NCBI GenBank assembly: GCA_029779755.1
Contig: JAKOZZ010000189.1
Coordinates: 1-32,062 of the forward strand
Direction: 5' to 3'
DNA length: 32,062 nucleotides
Source: Pseudomonadota bacterium
GTDB taxonomy: Bacteria > Pseudomonadota > Gammaproteobacteria > Burkholderiales > Burkholderiaceae_E
Positions 18,040 to 27,306 of this stretch are shown in pieces. The notes beneath the pieces were generated by a model. It was not told the DNA's origin. It saw nothing but the letters and a program-made list of their open reading frames with translations, and searched no databases. The first letter of the stretch is position 1. Each line of letters opens with the position of its first letter. The position numbers and the translations under genes are program-made.

Positions 18040-18711
18040 TCAGCTGCCTTCGAGGAGGTGGGCCAGGGTCTGCCCGAACCGGTCGGCGACCGCGGCAGGA
18101 TCGGTCGGTCCGATCAGGGTGCGCAGATCGGTCACCGCCAGACCGGGATAGCCGCAGGGGTTGATGCGCAGGAAGGGCTCGAGGTCCATCGCCACGTTGA
18201 GCGCCACGCCGTGATAGCTGCAGCCGCGGCTGATCCGCACGCCGAGCGACGCGATTTTAGCCCCTGCGCCGTCGGCCGCGGTCTCGACGTAGACGCCGGG
18301 CGCGCCGGGGCGCCGCGTCGCCTGCACGCCGAAGCGGGCGAGCGTGTCGATCACGGCCTGTTCGAGCCGGTCGACGAATCCCCGCACCGTCAGGTGCGCC
18401 CGGTGCAGGTCGACCAGCACGTAGGCGACCACCTGCCCGGGGCCGTGGTACGTCACCTGGCCGCCGCGCTCCGTCTGCACCACCGGGATCGTGCCCGGCG
18501 CGAGCAGGTGCTCGGCGCGCGCGGCCAGCCCCATCGTGAAGACCGGCGGATGCTCGACCAGCCAGATCTCGTCGGCGGTGCCGGCACCGCGCGTCTGCGT
18601 GAACGCGCGCATCGCCTCGAGTGCCGCCGCATACGCCATCGGCCGCAAGCCGCGCACGACCGGTCGGGGCCGCTGCGCGGCCGCGGGGCGGGGGGCGTCG
18701 GCGGGGCGCAC
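18040..18711 (-). CDS. lipB: octanoyltransferase
   Basis: [23 protein letters not shown]...[26 protein letters not shown]...[38 protein letters not shown]. Confidence 0.98.
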   Translation of the reverse strand: MRPADAPRPAAAQRPRPVVRGLRPMAYAAALEAMRAFTQTRGAGTADEIWLVEHPPVFTMGLAARAEHLLAPGTIPVVQTERGGQVTYHGPGQVVAYVLVDLHRAHLTVRGFVDRLEQAVIDTLARFGVQATRRPGAPGVYVETAADGAGAKIASLGVRISRGCSYHGVALNVAMDLEPFLRINPCGYPGLAVTDLRTLIGPTDPAAVADRFGQTLAHLLEGS

Positions 18712-18714
18712 GCG

Positions 18715-19011
18715 TCAGAGCACGACGCGGACCATCGGGTGCGCGGCCAGCGCGCGGTAGACGCCCTCGAGCTGGCTGCGCGAGGTGACGCGCAGGGGCA
18801 GGGTGATGCTCAGGTAGCCGCCCTTGGACGACAGCCGCAGTTCGATCGCGCCCGGGTCGAAGTCGGGCACATGCGCGCGCGCCAGGTCGGCGATGGCCTG
18901 GGCGAACCCGTCCGCCTGCCGGCCCATCACCTTGATGGGGAAGTCGGCCGGGAACTCGAGCAGCTGCTCGATGCGGTCGAACGCCGCGGTGAGCGAGACG
19001 GAATCGGTCAT
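18715..19011 (-). CDS. DUF493 (YbeD-like) family protein
   Basis: LEFPADFPIKVMGRQADGFAQAIADLARAHVPDFDPGAIELRLSSKGGYLSITLPLRVTSRSQLEGVYRAL; adjacent to lipB as usual for this family. Confidence 0.93.
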   Translation of the reverse strand: MTDSVSLTAAFDRIEQLLEFPADFPIKVMGRQADGFAQAIADLARAHVPDFDPGAIELRLSSKGGYLSITLPLRVTSRSQLEGVYRALAAHPMVRVVL

Positions 19012-19856
19012 GCGGACTTGGCCTCCTGATATGCCGCGTACAGACGGGCATAGATGGGGCCGGGAACGCCGGTGTCAACCGGGCGGCCGTCGATCGACGT
19101 GATCGGCAGCACCTCCTTGGTGGCCGACGTCGACAGCAGTTCGTCCGCCGCGAACACCTCCTCGCGGGTGATGTTGCGGAACTCCAGCGGCAGTCCGCAG
19201 GCGGCGCACAGCGCCTCCATCAGTCCGACCCGGATCCCTTCGAGGACGAGGTGGTCGCGCGGGGCGCCCAGCACGCGGCCGTCGCGGACCACCCAGATGT
19301 TGCTGGCCGAGCCCTCGGTCATGAACCCGTTGCGGAACATCACGCACTCGGCGGCGCCGGCGTCCACCGCCGCCTGCCGGGCCAGCACGTTGCCCAGCAG
19401 CGAGGTCGACTTGATGTCGCAGTGCAGCCAGCGCTCGTCGGGCAGCGTCACGACGGCGATGCCGCGCGCGCGCACCGCCGGCGGCACGTGCACGAACGGG
19501 TTGGACATCGCGAACACGGTCGGCGCGACGCCCTCGGGAAACGCATGGTCGCGCCGGGCGACGCCGCGCGTGACCTGCAGGTACACGACCTGGTCGGGCC
19601 AGGGATGCCGTTGCACCAGCTGCTCGATCAGGTGCGTCCAGCCGGCCGCATCGCGCGGATTGGCGATCCGCACCTTCGCCAGGCTGCGCTCGAGCCGCGC
19701 CAGGTGCTCGGCGATGCGGAACGGCCGGCCGCCGTAGACGGGCACCACTTCGTAGATGCCGTCTCCGAAGATGAAGCCCCGGTCGAGCACGGGGACGCGT
19801 GCCTCGTCGAGCGGCACGAACGCATCGTTCAGGAACACGAACTGCGGGTCCGACAT
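19008..19856 (-). CDS. class IV aminotransferase (D-amino acid aminotransferase-like)
   Basis: DEARVPVLDRGFIFGDGIYEVVPVYGGRPFRIAEHLARLERSL...CDIKSTSLLGNVLARQAAVDAGAAECVMFRNGFMTEGSASNIWVV. Confidence 0.93.
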   Translation of the reverse strand: MSDPQFVFLNDAFVPLDEARVPVLDRGFIFGDGIYEVVPVYGGRPFRIAEHLARLERSLAKVRIANPRDAAGWTHLIEQLVQRHPWPDQVVYLQVTRGVARRDHAFPEGVAPTVFAMSNPFVHVPPAVRARGIAVVTLPDERWLHCDIKSTSLLGNVLARQAAVDAGAAECVMFRNGFMTEGSASNIWVVRDGRVLGAPRDHLVLEGIRVGLMEALCAACGLPLEFRNITREEVFAADELLSTSATKEVLPITSIDGRPVDTGVPGPIYARLYAAYQEAKSA

Positions 19857-19913
19857 GGCTGCTCCGTCAGCGGCGCCGCGCGCCCCGGGTGCGGGCGGCG
19901 CGCTTCGCCCGGG

Positions 19914-21074
19914 TCACTTGCTCATCCACAGGCGGATCGTATCCCAGGCGCGTCCGAAGAGGCCGGCCTGGTCGACCGCGGCCAGCGCCAGCACGGGCCG
20001 TTCGGCCAGCACCTGATCGCCGAGCTTCACGCGCATCGTGCCGATGCGCTGCCCCCGCGTCACCGGTGCGATCAGCGGCTGCACGCGTTCGACCTCGGCC
20101 TTGATCGCGCCCGCCTGTCCCTTGGCGACCGTCACGAACACGTCCTGCTCGAAGCCCGCGGACACCTCGTTCGCCGCCCCCTTCCAGACCTGGTACTTGC
20201 CGAGCGGCTGGCCCGCGGTCAGCACCTTCACCGCCTCGAAGTTCTGGAAGCCGTAGTTCAGCAGCTTCTGCGACTCGATCGCGCGCGCCGACTCGGACGC
20301 CGTCCCGGTGACCACCGACAGCAGCCGGCGGTGGAAGCCCGCGCCGGCCTGCTCGCGCCGGCTCGACGCGATCAGGCAGTAGCCGGCCGCGTCGGTGTGC
20401 CCCGTCTTGACGCCGTCGACCGACGGGTCGAGGAAGAGCAGCCGGTTGCGGTTCGGTTGCCGGATCTTGTTGTACGTGTACTCCTTCAGCGAGTAGTACT
20501 TGGCATAGTCCTGCGGGAAGTCCTCGATCAGGCGCACGGTCAGCAGCCCGAGATCGCGCGCCGTCGTGTAGTGCGCCGGGTCGGGCAGCCCCGTCGCGTT
20601 GCGGAAGCGGGTGTTCTTCATGCCGATGCGCGCGGCTTCCCGGTTCATCAGCTCGGCGAAGCCGGCCTCGGTCCCGGCGACCGCCTCGGCCAGCACGATC
20701 GAGGCGTCGTTGCCCGACTGCACGATCATGCCGTGCAGCAGCTCGTCCACGGTGGCCGGCCGGGCGGGCTCGACGAACATGCGCGAGCCGATGGCCTTGT
20801 ACGCCGGCGCCGACACCGGCGGGCGCTGGTCGAGCGTGAGCTTCTTGTCGCGCAGGGCCGCGAACACCAGGTACGCGGTCATCAGCTTGGTGAGCGAGGC
20901 GGGCTCGATCTTCGTGTCGGCGTCGCTGGCGGCCAGCGTCTGTCCCGAGCTCATGTCGAGCAGCAGCGACGAGCGCGCAGCGAGCGTCGGGGGCGGCAGC
21001 TGCGACCAGGCCGCGAACGGCAGCAGCGCGAATGCCGCGGCGATCAGGGAAGTGCGAAGGGGTTTCATCTGCAT
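19914..21074 (-). CDS. D-alanyl-D-alanine carboxypeptidase (PBP5/6 type, DacA/DacC family)
   Basis: Signal peptide; SxxK EPASLTKLMTAYLVF; SGN VQSGNDASIVLAE; KTG VDGVKTGHTDAAGYCLIAS. Confidence 0.95.
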   Translation of the reverse strand: MQMKPLRTSLIAAAFALLPFAAWSQLPPPTLAARSSLLLDMSSGQTLAASDADTKIEPASLTKLMTAYLVFAALRDKKLTLDQRPPVSAPAYKAIGSRMFVEPARPATVDELLHGMIVQSGNDASIVLAEAVAGTEAGFAELMNREAARIGMKNTRFRNATGLPDPAHYTTARDLGLLTVRLIEDFPQDYAKYYSLKEYTYNKIRQPNRNRLLFLDPSVDGVKTGHTDAAGYCLIASSRREQAGAGFHRRLLSVVTGTASESARAIESQKLLNYGFQNFEAVKVLTAGQPLGKYQVWKGAANEVSAGFEQDVFVTVAKGQAGAIKAEVERVQPLIAPVTRGQRIGTMRVKLGDQVLAERPVLALAAVDQAGLFGRAWDTIRLWMSK

Positions 21075-21154
21075 CGTCCGGAGGTCCGGCGCACGCCCGG
21101 GCCTGCGACGGTCGCCGAGGCCCTGGACGCCAGCCGCAGGAGGGGGAGGCGCGG

Positions 21155-21160
21155 ATTATA
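21155..21160 (-). promoter_or_regulatory. candidate -10 box (TATAAT) upstream of the carboxypeptidase gene
   Basis: Minus-strand TATAAT in the intergenic gap; no convincing -35 at 17 bp. Confidence 0.35.
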
Positions 21161-21202
21161 GTCGCCGGGCCGCTGCGCTCCCGGCCGATCCCGCACTGCG
21201 CT

Positions 21203-21706
21203 TCAGGGGGCGACGAGTTCCGCGTACAGCGGCCGCACGAGGGCCAGCAGGCGCTCGGCGGCTTCGCGTCCGCGCATCCGCTCGACCGTGTCGATCGCCT
21301 CGCGCAGCACGCGCCGGAACACCTCGAGGTTCACGCAGTCGCGCAGCCGCGCCTCCAGGATCAGGCCGGCCGCGCCGACCTCCCGCTCGAAGGCGCCGTC
21401 CAGCGCCGTCAGCAGCCGTGCCTGGACCGCACGCTCCTTCTGCCGGCGCAGATCGTCCTCGCGCGGGGCCACGTCCTCCGCGATGCCGGCCAGGGCGATC
21501 AGCCCGCAGGACTCGAGCCGGTCGACGATCGGCGCGAGCTCGCCGGGGCGGGCGAACGGAGGGAGGTCGGCCAGACGCCGCCGTCCGTCGAGCAGGATCA
21601 GGATGCGGCGCTCGGAGATCGACAGCTTGTGCGCGCGCGCAGCCACCTCGGCCGCACCCGACTCGGTCTTGGCGAACACCAGCCGCGGGTCGAGGTCACG
21701 CGTCAT
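21203..21706 (-). CDS. uncharacterised protein, paralogous to the upstream gene product
   Basis: VFAKTESGAAEVAARAHKLSISERRILILLDGRRRLADLPPFARPGELAPIVDRLESCGLIAL aligns with the N-terminal half of the 21703..22275 product. ATGA overlap. Confidence 0.8.
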   Translation of the reverse strand: MTRDLDPRLVFAKTESGAAEVAARAHKLSISERRILILLDGRRRLADLPPFARPGELAPIVDRLESCGLIALAGIAEDVAPREDDLRRQKERAVQARLLTALDGAFEREVGAAGLILEARLRDCVNLEVFRRVLREAIDTVERMRGREAAERLLALVRPLYAELVAP

Positions 21707-22275
21707 GGCGTGTCCCGGATCGACGCGACGCGCTCCAGGAAGCGCAGGCTGGCAGGGCGTCCCGACACGGCCTCCACCACCGATGCGGCGGCCGGCAGCA
21801 GCGCGCGCAGTTCGTCGAGGCTGCGGCTGCGTTCGACGCGGATCGCGAGCTCGTCACCGTGCGGGCCGATCGCATCGAGGAGCAGGCGCACCACCCGGCG
21901 CTGCAGGGCGTGCAGCTCCGCGGTCGCGCCGGGCGCAGCGGGTGTCGGCCGGGGCGGCGACGTGCGCGGGTCGGCGGGTGCCTGCCGCGGCGGCGCCGAC
22001 CCCGTGTCGGGGGGTGTCGGTCGCGGCGCCGCCGTGCCCGGGTCGGCGGGCCCGTCGCCGCGCACGCGCTGCACGAACCCCTGTTCCTGCAGCATCTGCA
22101 CGCACTGGGCGAGTTCCTGGCCCGGCATCATGCGGGCGAGTTCGCGGCAGCTGCGGCGTCCGTCGATGAGGATCAGGATCTGCCGCACCCGCGGGTTCAG
22201 TCCGTAGGTGCGGTGGCGCAGCTCCTGCAGCGCCTTGTCGGTCTTGTGCAGGATCAGGTGCGCGTCGTGCTCCAT
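21703..22275 (-). CDS. uncharacterised protein with ILILIDGRR motif and Pro-rich linker
   Basis: ILHKTDKALQELRHRTYGLNPRVRQILILIDGRRSCRELARMMPGQELAQCVQMLQEQGFVQRV, then Pro/Ala linker, then a second helical region. Confidence 0.8.
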   Translation of the reverse strand: MEHDAHLILHKTDKALQELRHRTYGLNPRVRQILILIDGRRSCRELARMMPGQELAQCVQMLQEQGFVQRVRGDGPADPGTAAPRPTPPDTGSAPPRQAPADPRTSPPRPTPAAPGATAELHALQRRVVRLLLDAIGPHGDELAIRVERSRSLDELRALLPAAASVVEAVSGRPASLRFLERVASIRDTP

Positions 22276-22284
22276 CGCGCGCCG

Positions 22285-22956
22285 TCATTCGGAATCCGGT
22301 GCGCCGTCGATGCCGGCCGGCGCGGCGAGGAAGCCCAGCACCAGCCGCTTCAGCACGGGCAGCCGGCGGTGGAAGAAGTGGTCCGTGCCCGGGATCACCA
22401 CGACGGGCAGTCCCTGCGGTCGCGCCCAGTCGAACACCGACGACAGCGGAACGACGTCGTCGACCTCGCCATGGATGACCAGCGTGTCGGCAGGAACGGT
22501 GTCGACCTCGAACCGCGAGGTGGCCGGCCCGACCAGGATCATCCGCTGCGCGGGCGTACCCGCCGCCGCGAGGCGCGACGCCACCCGCGTCTGCACGAAG
22601 CTTCCGAACGAGAAGCCGGCGAGCACCAGGGGGGCATCGGGCGTGCCGGACAAGGCCGGGTCGGTACGCAGCTGCCGGGTCAGCCAGAGCAGGTCGTCGG
22701 TTTCGCCGCGCCCGGCGTCGTGGGCGCCCGCCGAGGCGCCGACCCCGCGGAAGTTCGGTCGCCAGCACAGGTAGCCGGCCTGCACCAGCGCCCGGGCCAG
22801 GGTCTGCACCACCTTGTTGTCGCGCGTGCCGCCGTACAGCGGGTGCGGATGGGCGACGAGGGCGCCGCCGCGGGGCGTGGACGCGGGCCGGTCGATGGCG
22901 ACGTCGATCGCGCCCTCGGGGCCCGCGAGCGTCACGACCGTGGTGCCGGCGTTCAT
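22285..22956 (-). CDS. alpha/beta hydrolase
   Basis: GGALVAHPHPLYGGTRDNKVVQTLARALVQAGYLCWRPNFRGVGASAGAHDAGRGETDDL...LVLAGFSFGSFVQTRVA...VIHGEVDDVVPL...VIPGTDHFFHRRL. Confidence 0.93.
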   Translation of the reverse strand: MNAGTTVVTLAGPEGAIDVAIDRPASTPRGGALVAHPHPLYGGTRDNKVVQTLARALVQAGYLCWRPNFRGVGASAGAHDAGRGETDDLLWLTRQLRTDPALSGTPDAPLVLAGFSFGSFVQTRVASRLAAAGTPAQRMILVGPATSRFEVDTVPADTLVIHGEVDDVVPLSSVFDWARPQGLPVVVIPGTDHFFHRRLPVLKRLVLGFLAAPAGIDGAPDSE

Positions 22957-23270
22957 TCCAGACGCAGGCGGTCGACCGGCCGACCTCCGACCAGGTGTGC
23001 GTCGATGATCTCGTCGACGTCCTTCTCGTCGATCACGGTGTACCAGACGGCGTCGGGATACACGACGACGACCGGACCGTGCTCGCAGCGATCGAGGCAG
23101 CCCGACTTGTTCACGCGGATGCGGCCTTCGCCGGCCAGGCCCAGCGCCTTGACGCGCGCCTTCGCGTGCGCCTGCAGCGCCTCGGAGTTGCGGTGGGCGC
23201 AGCACGGACGATCGCCGTCTTCGCGGCGGTTCGTGCAGAAGAAGATGTGGTGCTTGTAGAAGGAGTTCAT
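22953..23270 (-). CDS. thioredoxin-like [2Fe-2S] ferredoxin
   Basis: MNSFYKHHIFFCTNRREDGDRPCCAHRNS...RIRVNKSGCLDRCEHGPVVVVYPDAVWYTVIDEKDVDEIIDAHLVGGRPVDRLRL. Confidence 0.93.
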   Translation of the reverse strand: MNSFYKHHIFFCTNRREDGDRPCCAHRNSEALQAHAKARVKALGLAGEGRIRVNKSGCLDRCEHGPVVVVYPDAVWYTVIDEKDVDEIIDAHLVGGRPVDRLRLE

Positions 23271-24355
23271 GGTGTCCGGGCCATTATAGAACCGGCCTCC
23301 GCGCGCAGCGCGGCCAGCCGGCGGATGCTCCACGCGAGGGCGGCGACCGGCCAGAACAGGGCGGCGCCGCGCAGCAGGCCGTCGAAGTTGCGCCACGCGC
23401 CCGCCGAGGACGGGCTCGACATCGTCTCGTGGTACGTGTCGACGGGAAAGACGTTGGTCAGCGCTGCAGTGCACAGCAGGGCGACGATGGCGATCCGCAG
23501 GCGGGCGCGCCGCCGCGCGGACGCGAGCAGCGCCAGCGCGATCGCGCCGATCACCAGTCCGCCCTGCGCGCCCGCCGACAGCCACGCGAACGCGAGATTC
23601 GGTCCGCGCAGCCAGGCGGCGCCGAGGGTCTTCGCCAGCAGGGCGGCGGCGATCACCGCCGTCGTCAGCAGGCCGCGCGGGGCGGCCGGCGGGTGGAGCT
23701 CGCGCACCAGCATCCCGATCGTGACGAATGCGCCGCCTGCCGCCAGCGCTTCGGCCAGCACCGCGTACGCCGGGTCGAGACGGTGCAGCAGCATCGGCGG
23801 ATCGATCAGGGCGCCGTGCCCGAACAGGACCCGCTGCGGATGGCTCTGGATGACCACCCAGGCGGCCAGCAGCGTCAGGCCCAGCGACGCGTCGAACGGT
23901 TGCAGGCTGGCCCGCTGCCAGGCCGGGTGGCGCCGCTCCTGCCGCGCCCAGGCCGTCGCGAGCAGGGCGCCCAGCAGCGCCCCGCCGGTGTTCGCGATCC
24001 AGTCGAGCCGCGAGGGCACGCGGCCGGGCAGGTAGTTCTGCAGCGATTCGAGGAGGATCGACACGGCGCTGCCGGCGAGGGCCGCCAGCAGCGCTGCCCG
24101 GATCGACCCGAGCTCGGCGCGCCGCAGCAGCGCCACGACGATGCCGCCCAGCGGCGCGTAGACGACCACGTTGGCGAGCAGGTCGAGACGGGTCCAGTAG
24201 CGCGGCCACGGTTCGGTGAGGAACGCGATCGGCGAGCCGCCGATCGGCCGCCAGCCCTGCATCGGGTAGAGGCTGCCATACGCAAGCGCCGCGAGGTATG
24301 CGACGAGCATCACCTGGACGAGAGCGGACGGGCGTGTGCTGGGCTGGATCGGCAT
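23267..24355 (-). CDS. VanZ family membrane protein
   Basis: AALAYGSLYPMQGWR...LDLLANVVVYAPLGGIVVALL...SILLESLQNYLPGRVPSRLDWIANTGGALLGALL plus multiple hydrophobic segments. Confidence 0.88.
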   Translation of the reverse strand: MPIQPSTRPSALVQVMLVAYLAALAYGSLYPMQGWRPIGGSPIAFLTEPWPRYWTRLDLLANVVVYAPLGGIVVALLRRAELGSIRAALLAALAGSAVSILLESLQNYLPGRVPSRLDWIANTGGALLGALLATAWARQERRHPAWQRASLQPFDASLGLTLLAAWVVIQSHPQRVLFGHGALIDPPMLLHRLDPAYAVLAEALAAGGAFVTIGMLVRELHPPAAPRGLLTTAVIAAALLAKTLGAAWLRGPNLAFAWLSAGAQGGLVIGAIALALLASARRRARLRIAIVALLCTAALTNVFPVDTYHETMSSPSSAGAWRNFDGLLRGAALFWPVAALAWSIRRLAALRAEAGSIMARTP

Positions 24356-24421
24356 CGGGACGCGCACGGCGGACGCGCGGATCGCGCACCGTCCCGCCGT
24401 GCCTGCCGGAGGGTACAGGAT

Positions 24422-25321
24422 ATGATTCTCCCCGTGACCAGAGCCCCCGACGACCGCCCTGAATCGCGCCGGGACACGACCCGTGCGATGCCGTACGACC
24501 GCGCGGTGGTGGCACCGGCGGCCGGTCTGCCCGAAGCGTCGATCGAGGTGGTCGACACCATCGACTCCACCAACCTCGAGCTGATGCGCCGCCCGATGGG
24601 ACCCGGCGGCCACCGCTGCGTGCTGCTGGCCGGCATGCAGGTCGCCGGCCGCGGACGACGCGGACGCGTGTTCATCAGCGACCCCGACGATTCCCTGACG
24701 GTCTCCGTCGCCTGCGACGACCCGTTCGATCCGGCCGCGCCGGCGCTCACCGGCCTCTCGATCGCGCTCGGCGTCGAGGTCGCGCGCACCCTGGCGCCCC
24801 TGGTCCCGGGCATCGGGCTGAAGTGGCCCAACGACCTGCTGCGCGACGGCCGCAAGGTGGGGGGCATGCTGATCGAGTCCCGCCTGTCGCCGCAGATGCG
24901 GCGCATCGTCGCCGGCCAGGGGCTCAACCTGCGCATGCCGGCCGCGCTGGCCGAACGGATCGGGCAGCCGGTGGCCGGCCTGTTCGACCGTCATCCGATG
25001 CCGGTGTCGCGCGACGTGCTCGCGGGGCGGATCGCCGGCGGCCTGATCCGACGCATCGAGCGGTTCCTGCGCGAGGGGTTCGGCGACACGGCGTCCGAAT
25101 GGGCGCCGTTCGACGTGCTCGCCGGCCGCGAGGTGTCGGTGATCGAGAGCGGGCGGCCCACGCTGGTCGGCATCGCCCGGGGCGTCGGGCCCGATGGCTG
25201 CCTGCTGTTGCAGACGCCCGAGGGGGTGGTCGAGGTGTCGGTCGGGGACGTGTCTGCGCGCCTCGGCGACCTGAGACAGGCCCCTGCGGCCGACGTGTCC
25301 GCACGCGGAGCGGGCGCATGA
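24422..25321 (+). CDS. birA: biotin--[acetyl-CoA-carboxylase] ligase (no N-terminal HTH)
   Basis: DTIDSTNLELMRR, AGMQVAGRGRRGRVFISDPDDSLTVSV, GLKWPNDLLRDGRKVGGMLIE. SD-like GGAGGG at 24408-24413 supports ATG 24422; 24488 is an alternative. Confidence 0.94.
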   Translation: MILPVTRAPDDRPESRRDTTRAMPYDRAVVAPAAGLPEASIEVVDTIDSTNLELMRRPMGPGGHRCVLLAGMQVAGRGRRGRVFISDPDDSLTVSVACDDPFDPAAPALTGLSIALGVEVARTLAPLVPGIGLKWPNDLLRDGRKVGGMLIESRLSPQMRRIVAGQGLNLRMPAALAERIGQPVAGLFDRHPMPVSRDVLAGRIAGGLIRRIERFLREGFGDTASEWAPFDVLAGREVSVIESGRPTLVGIARGVGPDGCLLLQTPEGVVEVSVGDVSARLGDLRQAPAADVSARGAGA

Positions 25322-25884
25322 GGGCGGCCCTGCTGCTGCTGGTCCTGGTCAACCTGCTGCTGTTCTTCTGGTGGCAGGGATTGCTCGATGCCTGGATTCC
25401 GGGGGCACGCGACCCCGCGCGCATCGAGCGGCAGGTGGCGCCCGAGCGTCTCAGCGTGCTGCCGGCCACCGCAGGCGCGTCTGGCGCCGGCGCGCCCGGC
25501 GTCGCCGGGACGCTGGCCGCGTGCCACGAGCTGGGGCCCCTGGATGCGGCGCGCCGCGACGCGGTCGTGGCGCTGATCCAGGGGTTCGGGACATCGGTGC
25601 GTGCGGATGCCGGCGAGACCGGAATCCGCCTGCTGATCGATGCGTCCGTGCCGTCCGAGAAGACGGCCGAATGGCTGGCCGCGATCGCCGCCGAGGCCCG
25701 GCAGCCGGTGCGGCCGTGCATTCCGCCGTCCGTGCCCGCAGAACGCCTGCCGGCCGACCGGGGGCGGGGGGATGCGGCAGCCGCGGCGGCAACGGCGCCG
25801 GGCGGTGCACCCGCGGCCGAGGGTGCGCCGCGCGCGCCCGGCAGCGAAGGCGCCGCCGCAGGCGCCGGCACCCAGGCGCGCTGA
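25318..25884 (+). CDS. hypothetical membrane-anchored, SPOR-domain-like protein
   Basis: MRAALLLLVLVNLLLFFWWQGLLDAWIPG (TM anchor) + ACHELGPLDAARRDAVVALIQGFGTSVRAD; ATGA overlap with birA stop. Confidence 0.72.
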   Translation: MRAALLLLVLVNLLLFFWWQGLLDAWIPGARDPARIERQVAPERLSVLPATAGASGAGAPGVAGTLAACHELGPLDAARRDAVVALIQGFGTSVRADAGETGIRLLIDASVPSEKTAEWLAAIAAEARQPVRPCIPPSVPAERLPADRGRGDAAAAAATAPGGAPAAEGAPRAPGSEGAAAGAGTQAR

Positions 25885-25924
25885 CCGCACGTTCCGCGTC
25901 CGGGCGCCCCACGGCGCGACGGGA

Positions 25925-26422
25925 TCAGGCGCGTGACCGGATGCGTTCCAGCATGCGCGTCGTCGAACGCTCGAACTCGAAGGGGATCGACACCACCCGA
26001 CCGCCGGCGGCGCGCACCTCCGACGCACCGACGATGCGGTCCACCGGCCAGTCGCCGCCTTTCACCAGCACGTCGGGACGTGCTGCGAGGATCAGCGCCA
26101 GCGGCGTGTCCTCCTCGAAGAAGGTGACCACGTCGACACAGCCGAGCGCGGCCAGCACGGCCATCCGGTCTTCGCAGGCGTTGATCGGGCGGTCTTCGCC
26201 CTTGCCCAGGCGCCGCACCGACGCATCGCTGTTGACCGCGACCACCAGGCACGCACCGAGCGCGCGTGCGCGCGCCAGGTAGGTGACGTGGCCGCGGTGC
26301 AGCAGGTCGAACACGCCGTTGGTGAACACGAGCGGACGCGGACAGGGGCGCAGCGCGTCTGCGAGCCCGGCAGGCGGGACGATCTTGGCTTCGAACGCGG
26401 CGGGAGGCAGTGGAAGGGTCAC
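25925..26422 (-). CDS. rfaE2: D-glycero-beta-D-manno-heptose 1-phosphate adenylyltransferase (HldE C-terminal type)
   Basis: [98 protein letters not shown] start. Confidence 0.95.
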   Translation of the reverse strand: MTLPLPPAAFEAKIVPPAGLADALRPCPRPLVFTNGVFDLLHRGHVTYLARARALGACLVVAVNSDASVRRLGKGEDRPINACEDRMAVLAALGCVDVVTFFEEDTPLALILAARPDVLVKGGDWPVDRIVGASEVRAAGGRVVSIPFEFERSTTRMLERIRSRA

Positions 26423-27306
26423 GGATTGAGCTGGCGGTAGACCGAGGTGGCGACGGCCTGCATCGTGTCACGGGCGAGTTCGCCCGACAACGCGTAGCCG
26501 AAGCCGCGGTCGAGCCAGTAGAACGTCAGCAGCCCATGCTCCTCGGAGAACCGGAACGCCGTATCGGCGCCGTCGGCGTCCCGCCGCACGTACAGCGTCA
26601 GGCGCTGTCCGCCGACGGCTTCGAACATGAACTGCGCCGCCACGCCGGTGTCGTCGGGGAGCAGCCGGCCACCGATCAGCCGGAAGCCCTCGCCGCCCAG
26701 GTCGGGCACTTTCAGCGGCGCGCCCAGGCGCTTGGACAGCCAGGCCACCAGGTGGGTCTGTTCCGACGCGCCCACCTCGACCGGATGCCGGACCTCGGGC
26801 GCGTAGGCGGCGTGGGCGACCGCGGCGGCCCGATCCAGGCCGCGGATCTCCGGCGCCAGCGTCGCTGCGGCCGGGCCCGACGGCGCCTGCGTTGCATGGA
26901 GCAGCCATCCGCCGCCGATGCCGACCAGGAACGACGCGGCCAGCGCGAGCCAGCGCGATGCGGGCGCGCCCGGACGGTACCGGTCGGACGGGGCGTTGCC
27001 GCCGCCCGCGGGCGGGTGGCCGGGCCGGGCCGCCGGGAGCGCGCTGTCCGCCGCCTCCGACCGCTCCGACCGCGTCCGTGCCGCCGGCCCGCCGCGCGCG
27101 GCATGCAGCAGCCGCTCGGGCACCGGCTCGTCGAGCGCATCCGCGAACAGGTCGGCGAGGGCGTCGTTCAGCCGGCGGTAGTGTTCGGCCCGCGCCGCGA
27201 GCGCGGGATCCTGGGCCAGGGCGGCCGCCACCCGCGCCTGCGCGTCCGCCGGCAGACGGCCGTCGACCCAGGCCTGCAGTTCGGAGTCGTCGATGCTGGG
27301 GTTCAT
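26419..27306 (-). CDS. membrane-anchored anti-sigma factor
   Basis: [34 protein letters not shown] (anti-sigma N-term), one TM ([20 protein letters not shown]), C-term [47 protein letters not shown]; no cysteine; coupled to a sigma-factor gene. Confidence 0.88.
   Translation of the reverse strand: MNPSIDDSELQAWVDGRLPADAQARVAAALAQDPALAARAEHYRRLNDALADLFADALDEPVPERLLHAARGGPAARTRSERSEAADSALPAARPGHPPAGGGNAPSDRYRPGAPASRWLALAASFLVGIGGGWLLHATQAPSGPAAATLAPEIRGLDRAAAVAHAAYAPEVRHPVEVGASEQTHLVAWLSKRLGAPLKVPDLGGEGFRLIGGRLLPDDTGVAAQFMFEAVGGQRLTLYVRRDADGADTAFRFSEEHGLLTFYWLDRGFGYALSGELARDTMQAVATSVYRQLNP

Noticed and set aside
20599-23259. 886-aa plus-strand ORF, and other very long ORFs such as 1254..3719 (+), 12102..14234 (+), 16194..18164 (+), 19251..21161 (+), 5411..7036 (-)
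   Set aside because: They lie antisense to or in shifted frames of well-supported genes, have Arg/Ala/Gly/Pro-biased or His/Asp/Val-biased compositions expected from high-GC shadow frames, and show no family motif.
23283-23288. TATAAT on the minus strand just before the ferredoxin ATG
   Set aside because: Within the 3' end of the VanZ gene, only 12 bp from the ATG and without a -35 box; not a credible promoter.
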